This document shows positions 7,190 through 16,081 of a DNA stretch of 64,000 nucleotides, piece by piece (the stretch's first letter is position 1; every line of letters starts with the position of its first letter). The stretch is from a virus. The notes under the pieces were generated by a model that saw only the letters and a program-made list of their open reading frames with translations, was not told the DNA's origin and did no database searches. The position numbers were made by a program, and so were the translations under genes. The stretch lies in IMG/VR virus record IMGVR_UViG_3300021963_000023, positions 1 to 64,000 of that record, one strand, 5' to 3'.

Positions 7190-8090
7190 ATTTAATTTGG
7201 AATATATTAATTTCTAAATTTGGATTCTCTTCCTTAAACTTGTTGAATCTCATTATTTGTTCATCCATATCATCAAATATGTTGATGGTATCAATTGAAG
7301 GATTATTCTTTAACATGTCCTTAATCCTTTCAGGTTTTTCCCTATTGTCGTTTTTAAAGTCATAGTAATCAAATACATACAAACCATCTAGTTTTTCTTT
7401 AACTACCGGCTCAAACTTAGCCATTCTGTTTGTCATCAATATCGTTATGGAATTTGGAATAGTTGAATATTCATTATAAAAACCTTTGGTTTGTTCAATT
7501 GGTTGAACATCAAATGGTTTAAGACTATCTATCTGTCCCCACCAACCTTTGTGTGGCCAATCCTTACCGGTTAACTCTTTATATTTTTCTTTACCAGGAT
7601 TTGGCATTGGTGAATCCATTAATGTCCCGTCAAAATCAAAAACATTTAATGTTGTTGGGGCACCCTTTGCTTTGAATGGAACTTGATATAATATCTCTTC
7701 AATCTTACCTGTAACGTTAAATGATTCCGCCAATTCTTCCCATGCTGTAATCTCGTTAGAATCCTTCGGTTTAGCCCCATTTGCGGCGTTTATAGCCACG
7801 GTTATATGTGGAATAGCATTCTGTGATAAAGACGTCTCTATACCCACCGCAATGGCCTTATCTGACTTACCTAGTTTGGTTACTCTTAATGTAACCGTCT
7901 GTCCTATCTTTTCTTTTAAATTTTCAGGTAACTCACCCATTTTAATTGTCATATGATGACATATTGCTTTCCAATCATTAGGGAACGCCACATGGTTAAG
8001 AATAGCCGATCTAGATCCGGGGTCTAAAACAACAGCAGAATAGGATACTTTATAACTTTGGTCTTCAGTAAGAATGTCTAATAATCTCAT
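7188..8090 (-). CDS. 2H-phosphoesterase / HAD phosphatase fusion with type B head
   Basis: 300 residues from the Met giving MRLLDILTE (L-T-E at 7-9); an upstream in-frame Met would add six residues. The N-terminal domain has two H-x-T motifs, HMT at 46-48 and HIT at 95-97, the signature of 2H phosphoesterases acting on 2',3'-cyclic or 2'-5' RNA ends. The C-terminal domain is HAD-type: DFDGT at 152-156, a TNR motif about 70 residues on, then DDMDEQ. The order recalls the end-healing part of tRNA ligases and 'Swiss-army-knife' RNA-repair HAD proteins. Role inferred: repair or trimming of RNA ends, possibly delivered with the virion. Confidence 0.75.
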   Translation of the reverse strand: MRLLDILTEDQSYKVSYSAVVLDPGSRSAILNHVAFPNDWKAICHHMTIKMGELPENLKEKIGQTVTLRVTKLGKSDKAIAVGIETSLSQNAIPHITVAINAANGAKPKDSNEITAWEELAESFNVTGKIEEILYQVPFKAKGAPTTLNVFDFDGTLMDSPMPNPGKEKYKELTGKDWPHKGWWGQIDSLKPFDVQPIEQTKGFYNEYSTIPNSITILMTNRMAKFEPVVKEKLDGLYVFDYYDFKNDNREKPERIKDMLKNNPSIDTINIFDDMDEQIMRFNKFKEENPNLEINIFQIK

Positions 8091-8126
8091 AATTGATAAA
8101 TACATCACAAAATTAAGTAATTTTTT

Positions 8127-8134
8127 TATATTTA
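8127..8134 (+). promoter_or_regulatory. TATTTATA-like motif
   Basis: The stretch TTTATATTTATGTAT immediately precedes ATG 8140; it is a variant of the recurrent motif in the divergent gap between 8090 (-) and 8140 (+). Confidence 0.3.
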
Positions 8135-8139
8135 TGTAT

Positions 8140-9294
8140 ATGAAGATTGTGATTTCTGAAGAACAATTAAATAAAATTGTTAAAAATATTAGAGAAGCAA
8201 CTAATCAAAGAAAAACATTGAATTTTTTTGATTTGGTTAGTAAGGGGATTCTGTGGGTAGTAGAACCTCATGAAAACGGGGAAAGAGTAAAACCAAGGTG
8301 GGAACACGATAGTAACCTTATAACATTATGGAATATAGAACATCCAGAGCCTGGTCAAGAATGGGTTAAAAAAGCAAAACATTTCACTAAAACCGGGTCA
8401 ATTTGGTGGTGGAATGATATTGGTCAATTCGATTTGTCAGATGAAAAATATAATCAAATACTACGAAGTATAGACCTATATAAAGAAAAAAATAAAAAAG
8501 ACGATAGCGCAAAGTTCTTAAAATGCACAGCTTGTAAAAAATGGTTTACACAAACCATATATAAAAAGAAAAAGTCATTACCTATATGTCCTTGGTGTGG
8601 CAAACACAATACGGATTTAAAAGAAAGTGAACTTGATGAAAGAAGTAGAAGTTTTGCTTTTACTAGAAAAATGAGGTTGTTTAGTAAGGCGGAAATGATG
8701 GCTAATCCAATGAGGTATAAGAAGAACGATTTAGATAAGAAAAATATTGAGTTGGATGAAATAGGTGTCTATAAGTTTTCAGAAAGGTCCTCATATGGTG
8801 TGCCAGGTGAAAAAGAATATGATGAAGTTCTTAACAATAATATTTTTTTAAAGGAGATTGGTGATTTTGGTTATTTGTATAGCATGACAGAAGATTATAT
8901 GTCTCAGGTGATAACAATATATGTTGTAGATAAACAAAAGAAAAGACAAGTCGGAGTTGCTGAATTTGAAATGAGGGGAGAAGATTTCTTTGTTACTTTA
9001 CCATATGTAATTGAGGAATATAGAGGTAGAGGAATCGCAACAGAAATTTATAAAATGATATTAACATTTGGTGGGTTAGTTTCTGGTAAAGCACAATCAG
9101 AACAAGCCGTTGGATTGTGGAAAAAACTATATAAAGAGTTACCCAATAAAATGGTATATGTTGATGATTCTGGAAAATATTTTGATGTTGAACTAGTCAA
9201 TAATGATTTAGTTTATGGAGATGATAAACAAAGCGTCTATAAGGAAATGGGTGGGTATTTAAAATTATTTCAGAATGAGAATAGTAATAACTGA
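8140..9294 (+). CDS. Zinc-ribbon / GNAT acetyltransferase with type A head
   Basis: 384 residues from ATG 8140. The head MKIVISEEQLNKIVKNIRE ends in I-R-E at 17-19. A Trp-rich region (about 38-95) is followed by a zinc ribbon (Cys 129, 132, 150, 153). The C-terminal domain is GNAT-like, with the acetyl-CoA pyrophosphate-binding motif YRGRGIA at 294-300 after a hydrophobic strand. It should acetylate a substrate that the sequence does not reveal. Its last 20 nt overlap the next gene, so the two are coupled. Confidence 0.78.
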   Translation: MKIVISEEQLNKIVKNIREATNQRKTLNFFDLVSKGILWVVEPHENGERVKPRWEHDSNLITLWNIEHPEPGQEWVKKAKHFTKTGSIWWWNDIGQFDLSDEKYNQILRSIDLYKEKNKKDDSAKFLKCTACKKWFTQTIYKKKKSLPICPWCGKHNTDLKESELDERSRSFAFTRKMRLFSKAEMMANPMRYKKNDLDKKNIELDEIGVYKFSERSSYGVPGEKEYDEVLNNNIFLKEIGDFGYLYSMTEDYMSQVITIYVVDKQKKRQVGVAEFEMRGEDFFVTLPYVIEEYRGRGIATEIYKMILTFGGLVSGKAQSEQAVGLWKKLYKELPNKMVYVDDSGKYFDVELVNNDLVYGDDKQSVYKEMGGYLKLFQNENSNN

Positions 9295-9877
9295 GAGACA
9301 GCTTAATAATTTGATCTCACCTAACGTTGAGGGTTTAGAAGATTTGATGAATCAGATCATTGATAAATTCCCGGAGGTTGAGGATTATAAAGATAAGCTA
9401 ATAGATTTCATAAATAAATCTAATTGTAAGAAAATTGAATTTGCTACAATGCAGCATGCTGGCGGGTTATCTTTACATAATTCAGTGTTATTAAATAAGA
9501 TTTTATTAAATAGAGATCTTAATTCATTAATTTTTATTATATTTCATGAAATTGCTCACCAATATCAGTTTAAAAAATATGGTGCAGAAAAAATGTATGA
9601 GCTTTACACAGGGAAAATACATTTAGAAGATGCTGTTGATTTTTTATATAATACAGAAATAACTGCGGATGAATTTGCATTTAGAAAAGTAAAAGAGTTT
9701 TACAAATTGGGTTTATTAAAAACCATAACAGATATGCGTATGTATAAAAAAATGGGTAAACACAATTTAGCCAATATGTATAATCAGGTTAAGAAAATCT
9801 TATCAGTAAGAAAAGGTGATAGCCCCGATGAGGTGAGCGAAGTCCTTTATAATTTTATTAAAATTAAAATAGAATAA
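9275..9877 (+). CDS. HExxH zinc metalloprotease-like protein with type A head
   Basis: 200 residues. Head MRIVITERQLNNLISPNVE. HEIAH at 91-95 in a hydrophobic helix is a gluzincin-type zinc site; a likely third ligand is a Glu in TEITADEFAF about 55 residues later. Size and layout resemble small ImmA/SprT-like phage metallopeptidases. It overlaps the upstream GNAT gene by 20 nt and shares one base with the next start, forming a tight three-gene unit of tagged enzymes. Confidence 0.78.
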   Translation: MRIVITERQLNNLISPNVEGLEDLMNQIIDKFPEVEDYKDKLIDFINKSNCKKIEFATMQHAGGLSLHNSVLLNKILLNRDLNSLIFIIFHEIAHQYQFKKYGAEKMYELYTGKIHLEDAVDFLYNTEITADEFAFRKVKEFYKLGLLKTITDMRMYKKMGKHNLANMYNQVKKILSVRKGDSPDEVSEVLYNFIKIKIE

Positions 9878-10854
9878 TGAATATATTATTAACAGAATCA
9901 CAACACAATCGTTTGGTTAAGCATCTTTATCAACCAGATGGTATTAGCTGTGGCCCAACATGTATAAAAATGGTTGGTGATTTTTTCAAGGGTGAGGTTG
10001 ATAGTATCGATGAAATATGTAAATCATGTGGAACTGACAACATAACTGGAACTCCACCAGAAAGAATGAGAAAAGGTTTAGACTCTTTGGATATACAGTA
10101 TGTTGAGCATATGGACGAAGAAAGCCCGTATGATTCCCTAAGAAGTGTTATTGATAATGGAAGCGTTGCAATGCTTAGAACTCTAACACAAAGGGTACCA
10201 CATTGGATTGTTGTTCATTCATATGATGATGATATCTTTTATGTAAACGATCCATGGTTAGGTCAGTTAACATATAGTGAAACAGATTTAGAAGAAATTT
10301 GGAAAGAAAGAAATTATTTCTTTTTTGAGGTGATCAAGGAAAATAATAAGGAAGAAGATTTAGATGAACACTCATATAGTGGCAATGTTACCTTAAGACC
10401 ATATAATGAAGCAAAAGATGCATTAGAAATATTTAATAAACTAGAAGAAGTATACAGTAAAATAGGCTGGCCTAAAGAAGCCATATGGAACGAATTACAA
10501 CCAATAGATTCCAGTTTAAGTATTGTGGCGGAAGTTGATGGTAAAGTGGGTGGTTTTTATATTATAAAAGACGCTAACATACCGTTACTCGGTAAAGAAG
10601 ATGATGAGATGTTATCTAAACTAAATGGTATTGAGGGCGTTGCTCTAGGTATCTTCAATGAGTATAAGAATTATGGTATCGGTAAAGATATGATCGAATA
10701 CCCCAAAACGATTGGGGCTGATTATATTTGGGGATTACAACTAAAAGGACTTGGAAATATCGACGATTGGTTAAAGAGAAGAAAACTTTATGCTGACGTT
10801 GGACAAATGTATATAACTTATCAAATATTTAATAATAATGAGCAAAGTAATTAA
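9877..10854 (+). CDS. C39-like cysteine protease fused to a GNAT-like domain, type A head
   Basis: 325 residues. Head MNILLTESQHNRLVKHL. The protease-like domain has DGISCGPTC with Cys25, then PHW with His109 and VNDPW with Asp125: the Cys-His-Asp order of papain-like C39 peptidases (bacteriocin-leader or toxin-processing type). The second half (from about 168) reads like a GNAT fold with GIFNEYKNYGIGKDMIEY resembling the acetyl-CoA loop. The fusion is unusual. The next gene starts 17 nt inside its 3' end. Confidence 0.72.
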   Translation: MNILLTESQHNRLVKHLYQPDGISCGPTCIKMVGDFFKGEVDSIDEICKSCGTDNITGTPPERMRKGLDSLDIQYVEHMDEESPYDSLRSVIDNGSVAMLRTLTQRVPHWIVVHSYDDDIFYVNDPWLGQLTYSETDLEEIWKERNYFFFEVIKENNKEEDLDEHSYSGNVTLRPYNEAKDALEIFNKLEEVYSKIGWPKEAIWNELQPIDSSLSIVAEVDGKVGGFYIIKDANIPLLGKEDDEMLSKLNGIEGVALGIFNEYKNYGIGKDMIEYPKTIGADYIWGLQLKGLGNIDDWLKRRKLYADVGQMYITYQIFNNNEQSN

Positions 10855-11701
10855 AATTAAGGAATCTGAGGTTTTTGATATGATCACCCAGATTATAAAC
10901 GAACAATCAGCTAGTGAAATTAAAGTAACCGCAAGTGGTGAACTGGGTACTTACCCGGAATTCAGTGGTTTAAAGAAACTATTAGCACAATTAAGAAATA
11001 ATGTACAAAAAGCATTAAGAGGGAATATTCCATATGTGATAAAATCAAACGAAGCATTGGGAACCATTTTACCTAGAAAAGTTGGTGGTACGCTAAGTTT
11101 AACTGTTACATTAATACCTTCTGAAGAATCAAAAAGACATTGGTATTTCGATGGCTCGGCTGGTATATATAGCTATATTAACACCACAAGTATCAGCGCA
11201 GTTAACGCTAAAGTTAGAATGTCAGTAATGGATAAGGCTCAGGCTGGGTTTGTTGGATCTAGTCCAATAGAAATTTACCCTAATACTTTTGGCTTATCCT
11301 CGTTCACAAATTTAAACCCCACTGAACCAAATAAACAGTATAGCATTATACTTAAATTTCTTGTTGGTTTAAGACCGGGCGGATTTTATGAAGTAGGTGA
11401 TGAGGATCCAACACAACCTAATCAAGATTCAAAACTTAAAAATGTGGAGGATTTAAAGGAAGGTTATAGTTTTTATGCAATTAGAAGTACCGATAATCAA
11501 AAATATAAATTAGTTATTGGTAAGTTAATGCAAAATTATAACGGGTTTCCAGCAGTCTTTATAACCGGACCTGGTACTTATGAAGGTAAAAATTTAGACG
11601 GGACAGCTCCGTATAATTTAGTTCCTTCCACTGAAAAACCAGGAGAATTAACTGGGAATACAGAAATGGGTTCATTTAGACTTATTTCATATGCTGGATA
11701 A
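10838..11701 (+). CDS. Unknown protein with type A head
   Basis: 287 residues. Head MSKVIKIKESEVFDMITQIINE ends in I-N-E at 20-22. The body looks beta-rich and hydrophilic, with an even spread of Gly, Thr and Tyr like a virion or adhesion domain. It overlaps the upstream gene by 17 nt. No motif recognised. Confidence 0.78.
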   Translation: MSKVIKIKESEVFDMITQIINEQSASEIKVTASGELGTYPEFSGLKKLLAQLRNNVQKALRGNIPYVIKSNEALGTILPRKVGGTLSLTVTLIPSEESKRHWYFDGSAGIYSYINTTSISAVNAKVRMSVMDKAQAGFVGSSPIEIYPNTFGLSSFTNLNPTEPNKQYSIILKFLVGLRPGGFYEVGDEDPTQPNQDSKLKNVEDLKEGYSFYAIRSTDNQKYKLVIGKLMQNYNGFPAVFITGPGTYEGKNLDGTAPYNLVPSTEKPGELTGNTEMGSFRLISYAG

Positions 11702-11725
11702 TATAAACCAACATCAGTATAGGTA

Positions 11726-12184
11726 ATGAAAATAGTGATAAGTGAAGAACAATTCAATATGTTGTATAGTGTACCGGATAGACCAAGTTTAACCGAAGTT
11801 GAATATGTTGTTAATATTTTACAAGAAGAAGATGAGGATGATACTTTTGACTTAGGAATGAGTGGAGAAACCAATGAACATCACTTATATTATTTTTATA
11901 TTGGTGAGGCATTCTTTGATGAATTCTATGACAAAACATATCTAGAGTTATTTGATGAGTACAAACAAAATCCTGAAGATTGTACGCCGTTTGTTGATGC
12001 TGTCATTAAGTCCATAATAGAAAAAATGAAGCAGTCAATAGAAGAAAAAAAAGCAGCGAAAATTTTAAAAAAAGTAATAAAAAAACAAATTGTTGTTAAA
12101 TTTAAAGAAAGTGATATTCTTAAAATTTTAGATGCTCATTTTGGTAACTTTATTTGTAGCGAGTTTCTTGAGGAGGCTCGTTAA
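11726..12184 (+). CDS. Unknown acidic protein with short type A head
   Basis: 152 residues. It starts MKIVISEEQFNML, like the gene at 8140, but the helix is broken early; the nearest later L-x-E is L-T-E at 22-24. An acidic cluster (QEEDEDDTFD) and a basic helix (KKAAKILKKVIKKQ) follow. It ends 4 nt inside the convergent minus-strand gene. Function unknown. Confidence 0.75.
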   Translation: MKIVISEEQFNMLYSVPDRPSLTEVEYVVNILQEEDEDDTFDLGMSGETNEHHLYYFYIGEAFFDEFYDKTYLELFDEYKQNPEDCTPFVDAVIKSIIEKMKQSIEEKKAAKILKKVIKKQIVVKFKESDILKILDAHFGNFICSEFLEEAR

Positions 12185-14022
12185 TTAATATTCTTTAATA
12201 TTGATTTAAAACTAAGTCTTTCAAATAATGGTTCTATTTGCATATGATTGACTAGGTTGTCCACCTGAACATAACCTTCTTCAGTTTTATTAGTCTTCTT
12301 ATTATGTAATTTTATATTAACACCATCTTCACATGTAAAGTTTTTAAACCAAGGTTGTTTTAATTCAATTTTAACAAATTCATTTTCATACATACCAGAA
12401 TCACTAAAATACTTTTCGAAGATCTTAATTAATTTTTCTCTTATTTCTTTACATCCAGTTTCTTCATTATCATAAAAATCTTCATGTCTGTCATCAAAAT
12501 AATCATCAAAGGCTTCATTCATGGTTGCTTGTGTAGGATAACCATAATCATATTCTGGATATTCAACATAATCAGTATCTGGTAAATCGTGATAATCCAT
12601 ATAATCACGAATAAACATTTCAAAAGATTCTATTGAGTAAATTTCTTTTTCATTAACAAATTCAATAATTTTTTCTATTGGTGCTTTTATTATTTTAAAA
12701 GTACCCCAATGTGTTTCAAGTTCTAGTTTTTCCTCATAATTTTTAATTTCTTCTCGAACAGCGCTTTCTAAAGAACTAGAAGTTTCTGATGCAAAATCAT
12801 CAAGATATTTATCTCTAACTTTTTCGTTATTATATAAACCCGAATTATCGGCAAATTCAATAAAACTATCATAGTTTGCACAATAAAATCCAAAAAGATC
12901 AATTAATTTGGCTCTATTATCTTCATAATAATTTGATAGATACCCAGATAAAATTTCGCTAGCCTCGCTTTTGTAATTGTAATATTCTGAATCTAAAACA
13001 TCATTGTATGCGTTATACTCCCAATTTCTTAGTGTTCTTAAGGCGTCATCATAACCATCAAGAGAAGGCGGTAAACTTTTAACTTCAAATTCTAATTTAC
13101 CATCACTTACAGAACATTTAACAATATCATCTGAAATAAACGCAACTATATCATCTTCATCCTCACCGTTTAACGCATCAATAAATGGATTAACACCGCC
13201 ATATTCTTTATATATAATTTCTCTTAATATTAATAAATCAGACTGACTCAAGAATTTTTTAGCTTTCGATAATTCTATTTTAACATTATCAAGTTCTGGG
13301 TTTGAAATATATAATGATGGAAAAAATATTTTTTTAACTTCTAGCCTATCATTAAAGAATTGGGGTCTATTGGTTATTTCGTTATCTGCTGGGTTTTTAA
13401 GTTGATCAGTTGAAAAATGTAATTGGTATTTATCGTTCTCATTTTCTTTATTAACAATGATGTATAATGGATTTTGTGGTGAAGAATATGTATCAAAACG
13501 ATTTGTTCTGTCTTTGTGTTCAGGATTTAAACTATATTCTCCCCAAGCGGTACACCACTCAGTGTTAACACCAAGATAAGATGCTGCCTTTTCACTTTTA
13601 GGTACAATCACAAACCAGCTATCACCATTGTGTTTAACTTCATATTCATTTGGTTCTAACGCTTTAATTAACGAAGCTAGTGTTGTTTGGGTTTTTACTA
13701 TTTTATCTTTTACAAGGTCATAAAGCTGTGGTATAGACGTAATTTTCATTTGTCCAATCTTCATTTGATATTTGTAAACCAATTCAAGATATTCCGTTGC
13801 TTTTGGTAAATCCTCTAATTTTAAGTTACCATTCCTGTACATGTTAATTAAAAAGGGATAATAAGATCCTAACTTAATAATTTTGTTATCAATTATTTTT
13901 GTCTTGGGATCAGCGTCCGCTATTCTAATAAATGTTCTTCTTTCAACATCAGAGAAATATTTTTTATAAATACCTTCTTGATTTTCAGTTAATAAACTGT
14001 ATATTACTTCTTTAAATTTCAC
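12181..14022 (-). CDS. Large unknown protein with type B head and WCTAWG motif
   Basis: 613 residues. The head MKFKEVIYSLLTE ends in L-T-E at 11-13. Residues about 130-225 contain a conserved-looking module: WFVIVPKSEKAASYLG, then TEWCTAWGEY, then YIIV and YQLHF. I recall such a module from uncharacterised phage and PcfJ-like proteins. The remaining 380 residues are very acidic (Asp, Glu, Tyr) and helical. It is the last of three overlapping minus-strand genes (11-nt overlaps), all tagged. Function unknown. Confidence 0.78.
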   Translation of the reverse strand: MKFKEVIYSLLTENQEGIYKKYFSDVERRTFIRIADADPKTKIIDNKIIKLGSYYPFLINMYRNGNLKLEDLPKATEYLELVYKYQMKIGQMKITSIPQLYDLVKDKIVKTQTTLASLIKALEPNEYEVKHNGDSWFVIVPKSEKAASYLGVNTEWCTAWGEYSLNPEHKDRTNRFDTYSSPQNPLYIIVNKENENDKYQLHFSTDQLKNPADNEITNRPQFFNDRLEVKKIFFPSLYISNPELDNVKIELSKAKKFLSQSDLLILREIIYKEYGGVNPFIDALNGEDEDDIVAFISDDIVKCSVSDGKLEFEVKSLPPSLDGYDDALRTLRNWEYNAYNDVLDSEYYNYKSEASEILSGYLSNYYEDNRAKLIDLFGFYCANYDSFIEFADNSGLYNNEKVRDKYLDDFASETSSSLESAVREEIKNYEEKLELETHWGTFKIIKAPIEKIIEFVNEKEIYSIESFEMFIRDYMDYHDLPDTDYVEYPEYDYGYPTQATMNEAFDDYFDDRHEDFYDNEETGCKEIREKLIKIFEKYFSDSGMYENEFVKIELKQPWFKNFTCEDGVNIKLHNKKTNKTEEGYVQVDNLVNHMQIEPLFERLSFKSILKNIN

Positions 14023-15577
14023 TTAATCTATCGTTTAATATTTCATTAAAATTATTTCTATCTATTGATGGGTACCATCTATTATCAACATCAAATCTAG
14101 CTTTTTCAATATACCCGTCACCCAATAATTCACTAAATAAACATTCACCATCTGCACTATCATCACCACAACGCTCAATTAATTCATCTATTGTTTCATC
14201 ATCAATTTTGTTTGATGAAATTAAATCTTCTAAATTAATTTCAATAGCAACACCCTCGTCATTCATATTAATTACATTACCAAATTCACTAAAGGCACTT
14301 TTTAATTCATCATACATATATCTTTCATAATCTTGGGCCTCAGCATCATTTATTGATGCGCGTAATCTATCTTTAATTTCATCATCATGATCATACTCTT
14401 CAATTATTTCTTTTAAATCCGTTTCATCAAACTCATCAACACCATTTTTTTGTTTTAAAATCCCTATAATTTTTTCTGAGTTCTCCTCATTTAGATCATA
14501 ATCAATAGCCGATCTCCACTCAGCATACTCGTAATTATCCCAGTATTGGTATGTGTCACCCATTAAAATATCATATACCACATTTGTCAACTCACCTCTA
14601 ATATAATCCTCCGCATTTTTAGGGTGGATATTTAAAGTGAAATTAAAATTATATTGTGATGGTTCTATTAAACCTAAACTCTTTAATAATTTCTTTTCTT
14701 GTCTACCTGTAAATAATTCTGGACGATCTGAATATAATTTTTTTACTTCTCCCTCAGTTAAATCAGAGATTTTAAAATCTCTTGTACTATCATATTCATA
14801 ACCAATATGATTAATCAAATATCCATTATAATCTCCATTATCAATATGATGATATAATAATGGTAGGATTAATGAATGTGAATCATTTGAAGGTTTTGAA
14901 TTTTTAGGCCCCTTTAATTGTAATAAAGTACCCGAACCATCAACTGATGCTGTTAAATAACTTTTATTTAATGTGTGATTGTTTTCAATTTTCTTATAAT
15001 GTCTTAATGAATATATGTTACCTCTACTACTCCCACAGTGACCCATTCTTTCCGCTTCATCCGGACAGTTTGTTGTTCCTAAATCAGCCCAATAATAACC
15101 AACTCCGTTTTTTCTAAAATCTAATATAATGTCATTCGTTTCTTTATAATCTATTTTAGATTCACCGATACCTAAAGATTCGTGCCATCTTTCTGATTCA
15201 TCAAATAACTCATTAAATGTAAAATTTTCATATGGTTTTATTACACCACCAAGACCAACTCTATACCAATCCACAATTGATCTAACGCTATTTCTCTCAC
15301 TAATAAAAGCATTTTCATTATTTATTAATTGGAATCTTTTTTTGAGATCATTTGATATATCCGTTTTTGACATATCATATCTTGATTCTAAATCAGCATA
15401 TTCCTTTTCGTATTTCTCTAGTATTCTAAAAGCTAATAAACGATATATCGAACCAGCAATATTACCTAATGCTTTTGCATTATTATCATTAATCCCCAAA
15501 TTTTTTAATTTTTGAATTGCTTTTTCAGAGGTTTTAGACTCTATTAAAATTGAGGTTAATATTTTTTTAAATTTCAT
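14012..15577 (-). CDS. Large unknown protein with type B head and MGHCG motif
   Basis: 521 residues. Head MKFKKILTSILIE (L-I-E at 11-13). It is a clear paralogue of the gene at 18376: both have a VGYYWADL or VGFYWANL stretch, then MGHCG, then IYSLR or IFSLR, then LKGPKNSKP or MKGPKNRKP. The His-Cys motif recalls the MRHC motif of PcfJ-like proteins, but I cannot confirm homology. The C-terminal half is acidic. It overlaps its neighbours by 11 nt on each side. Confidence 0.78.
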   Translation of the reverse strand: MKFKKILTSILIESKTSEKAIQKLKNLGINDNNAKALGNIAGSIYRLLAFRILEKYEKEYADLESRYDMSKTDISNDLKKRFQLINNENAFISERNSVRSIVDWYRVGLGGVIKPYENFTFNELFDESERWHESLGIGESKIDYKETNDIILDFRKNGVGYYWADLGTTNCPDEAERMGHCGSSRGNIYSLRHYKKIENNHTLNKSYLTASVDGSGTLLQLKGPKNSKPSNDSHSLILPLLYHHIDNGDYNGYLINHIGYEYDSTRDFKISDLTEGEVKKLYSDRPELFTGRQEKKLLKSLGLIEPSQYNFNFTLNIHPKNAEDYIRGELTNVVYDILMGDTYQYWDNYEYAEWRSAIDYDLNEENSEKIIGILKQKNGVDEFDETDLKEIIEEYDHDDEIKDRLRASINDAEAQDYERYMYDELKSAFSEFGNVINMNDEGVAIEINLEDLISSNKIDDETIDELIERCGDDSADGECLFSELLGDGYIEKARFDVDNRWYPSIDRNNFNEILNDRLSEI

Positions 15578-16046
15578 TTATATCAAATTTTGCTCTTATT
15601 ATGTCCATACTATGTTGTGATAAAACCCACTGAATGTTGTAAGCAACTTCCGGCGGTAATTGTTTTATAAGCCTTTTTTGTTCTAAATTATTATCCCCAT
15701 ATATCTTGTGAACAACAAAAGAAACTATATCAAACGCATTGAATTCACTAGCCATACCCATTAGTATTTCAACTTTTTGGCGATTATCTAATTTGGTTAG
15801 ATCAATATACGGGAATATAACTGGTAGTTTTTTAGTTAATTCTAAGATCTGATCGCAATTATCAAATTCCCTACACTTAACCCACATGTCCCAAACGTCA
15901 TCTGAGGTTAAACCATCACCAAATTCATATTGTTGCGAAAGCTCTGTACCATACAGATCATCGAATATAACAGCCGGTTTTTCATTGCTTTCTATATGGT
16001 TTTCAATTAGTTTCTTATATTGAGCCTCAGTAATCTGAATATTCAT
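15567..16046 (-). CDS. Unknown protein with type A head
   Basis: 159 residues. Head MNIQITEAQYKKLIENHIE. The body is a globular mixed-composition domain without a recognised motif. It is the first gene of the three-gene minus-strand unit running to 12181. Two possible promoter signals precede it (TATTTATA 4 nt before the start, TATCTTTG about 22 nt before). Confidence 0.77.
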   Translation of the reverse strand: MNIQITEAQYKKLIENHIESNEKPAVIFDDLYGTELSQQYEFGDGLTSDDVWDMWVKCREFDNCDQILELTKKLPVIFPYIDLTKLDNRQKVEILMGMASEFNAFDIVSFVVHKIYGDNNLEQKRLIKQLPPEVAYNIQWVLSQHSMDIIRAKFDINEI

Positions 16047-16050
16047 ACTT

Positions 16051-16058
16051 TATAAATA
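16051..16058 (-). promoter_or_regulatory. TATTTATA motif (candidate late promoter)
   Basis: Read on the minus strand, TATTTATA lies 4 nt before the start at 16046, in the same place as on plus-strand genes. Confidence 0.4.
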
Positions 16059-16067
16059 TTTATATAA

Positions 16068-16075
16068 CAAAGATA
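16068..16075 (-). promoter_or_regulatory. TAnnTTTG -7 box
   Basis: TATCTTTG on the minus strand, about 22 nt before the gene at 16046, matches the Bacteroidota -7 consensus. A clear -33 TTG was not established. Confidence 0.4.
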
Positions 16076-16081
16076 GTTCAA

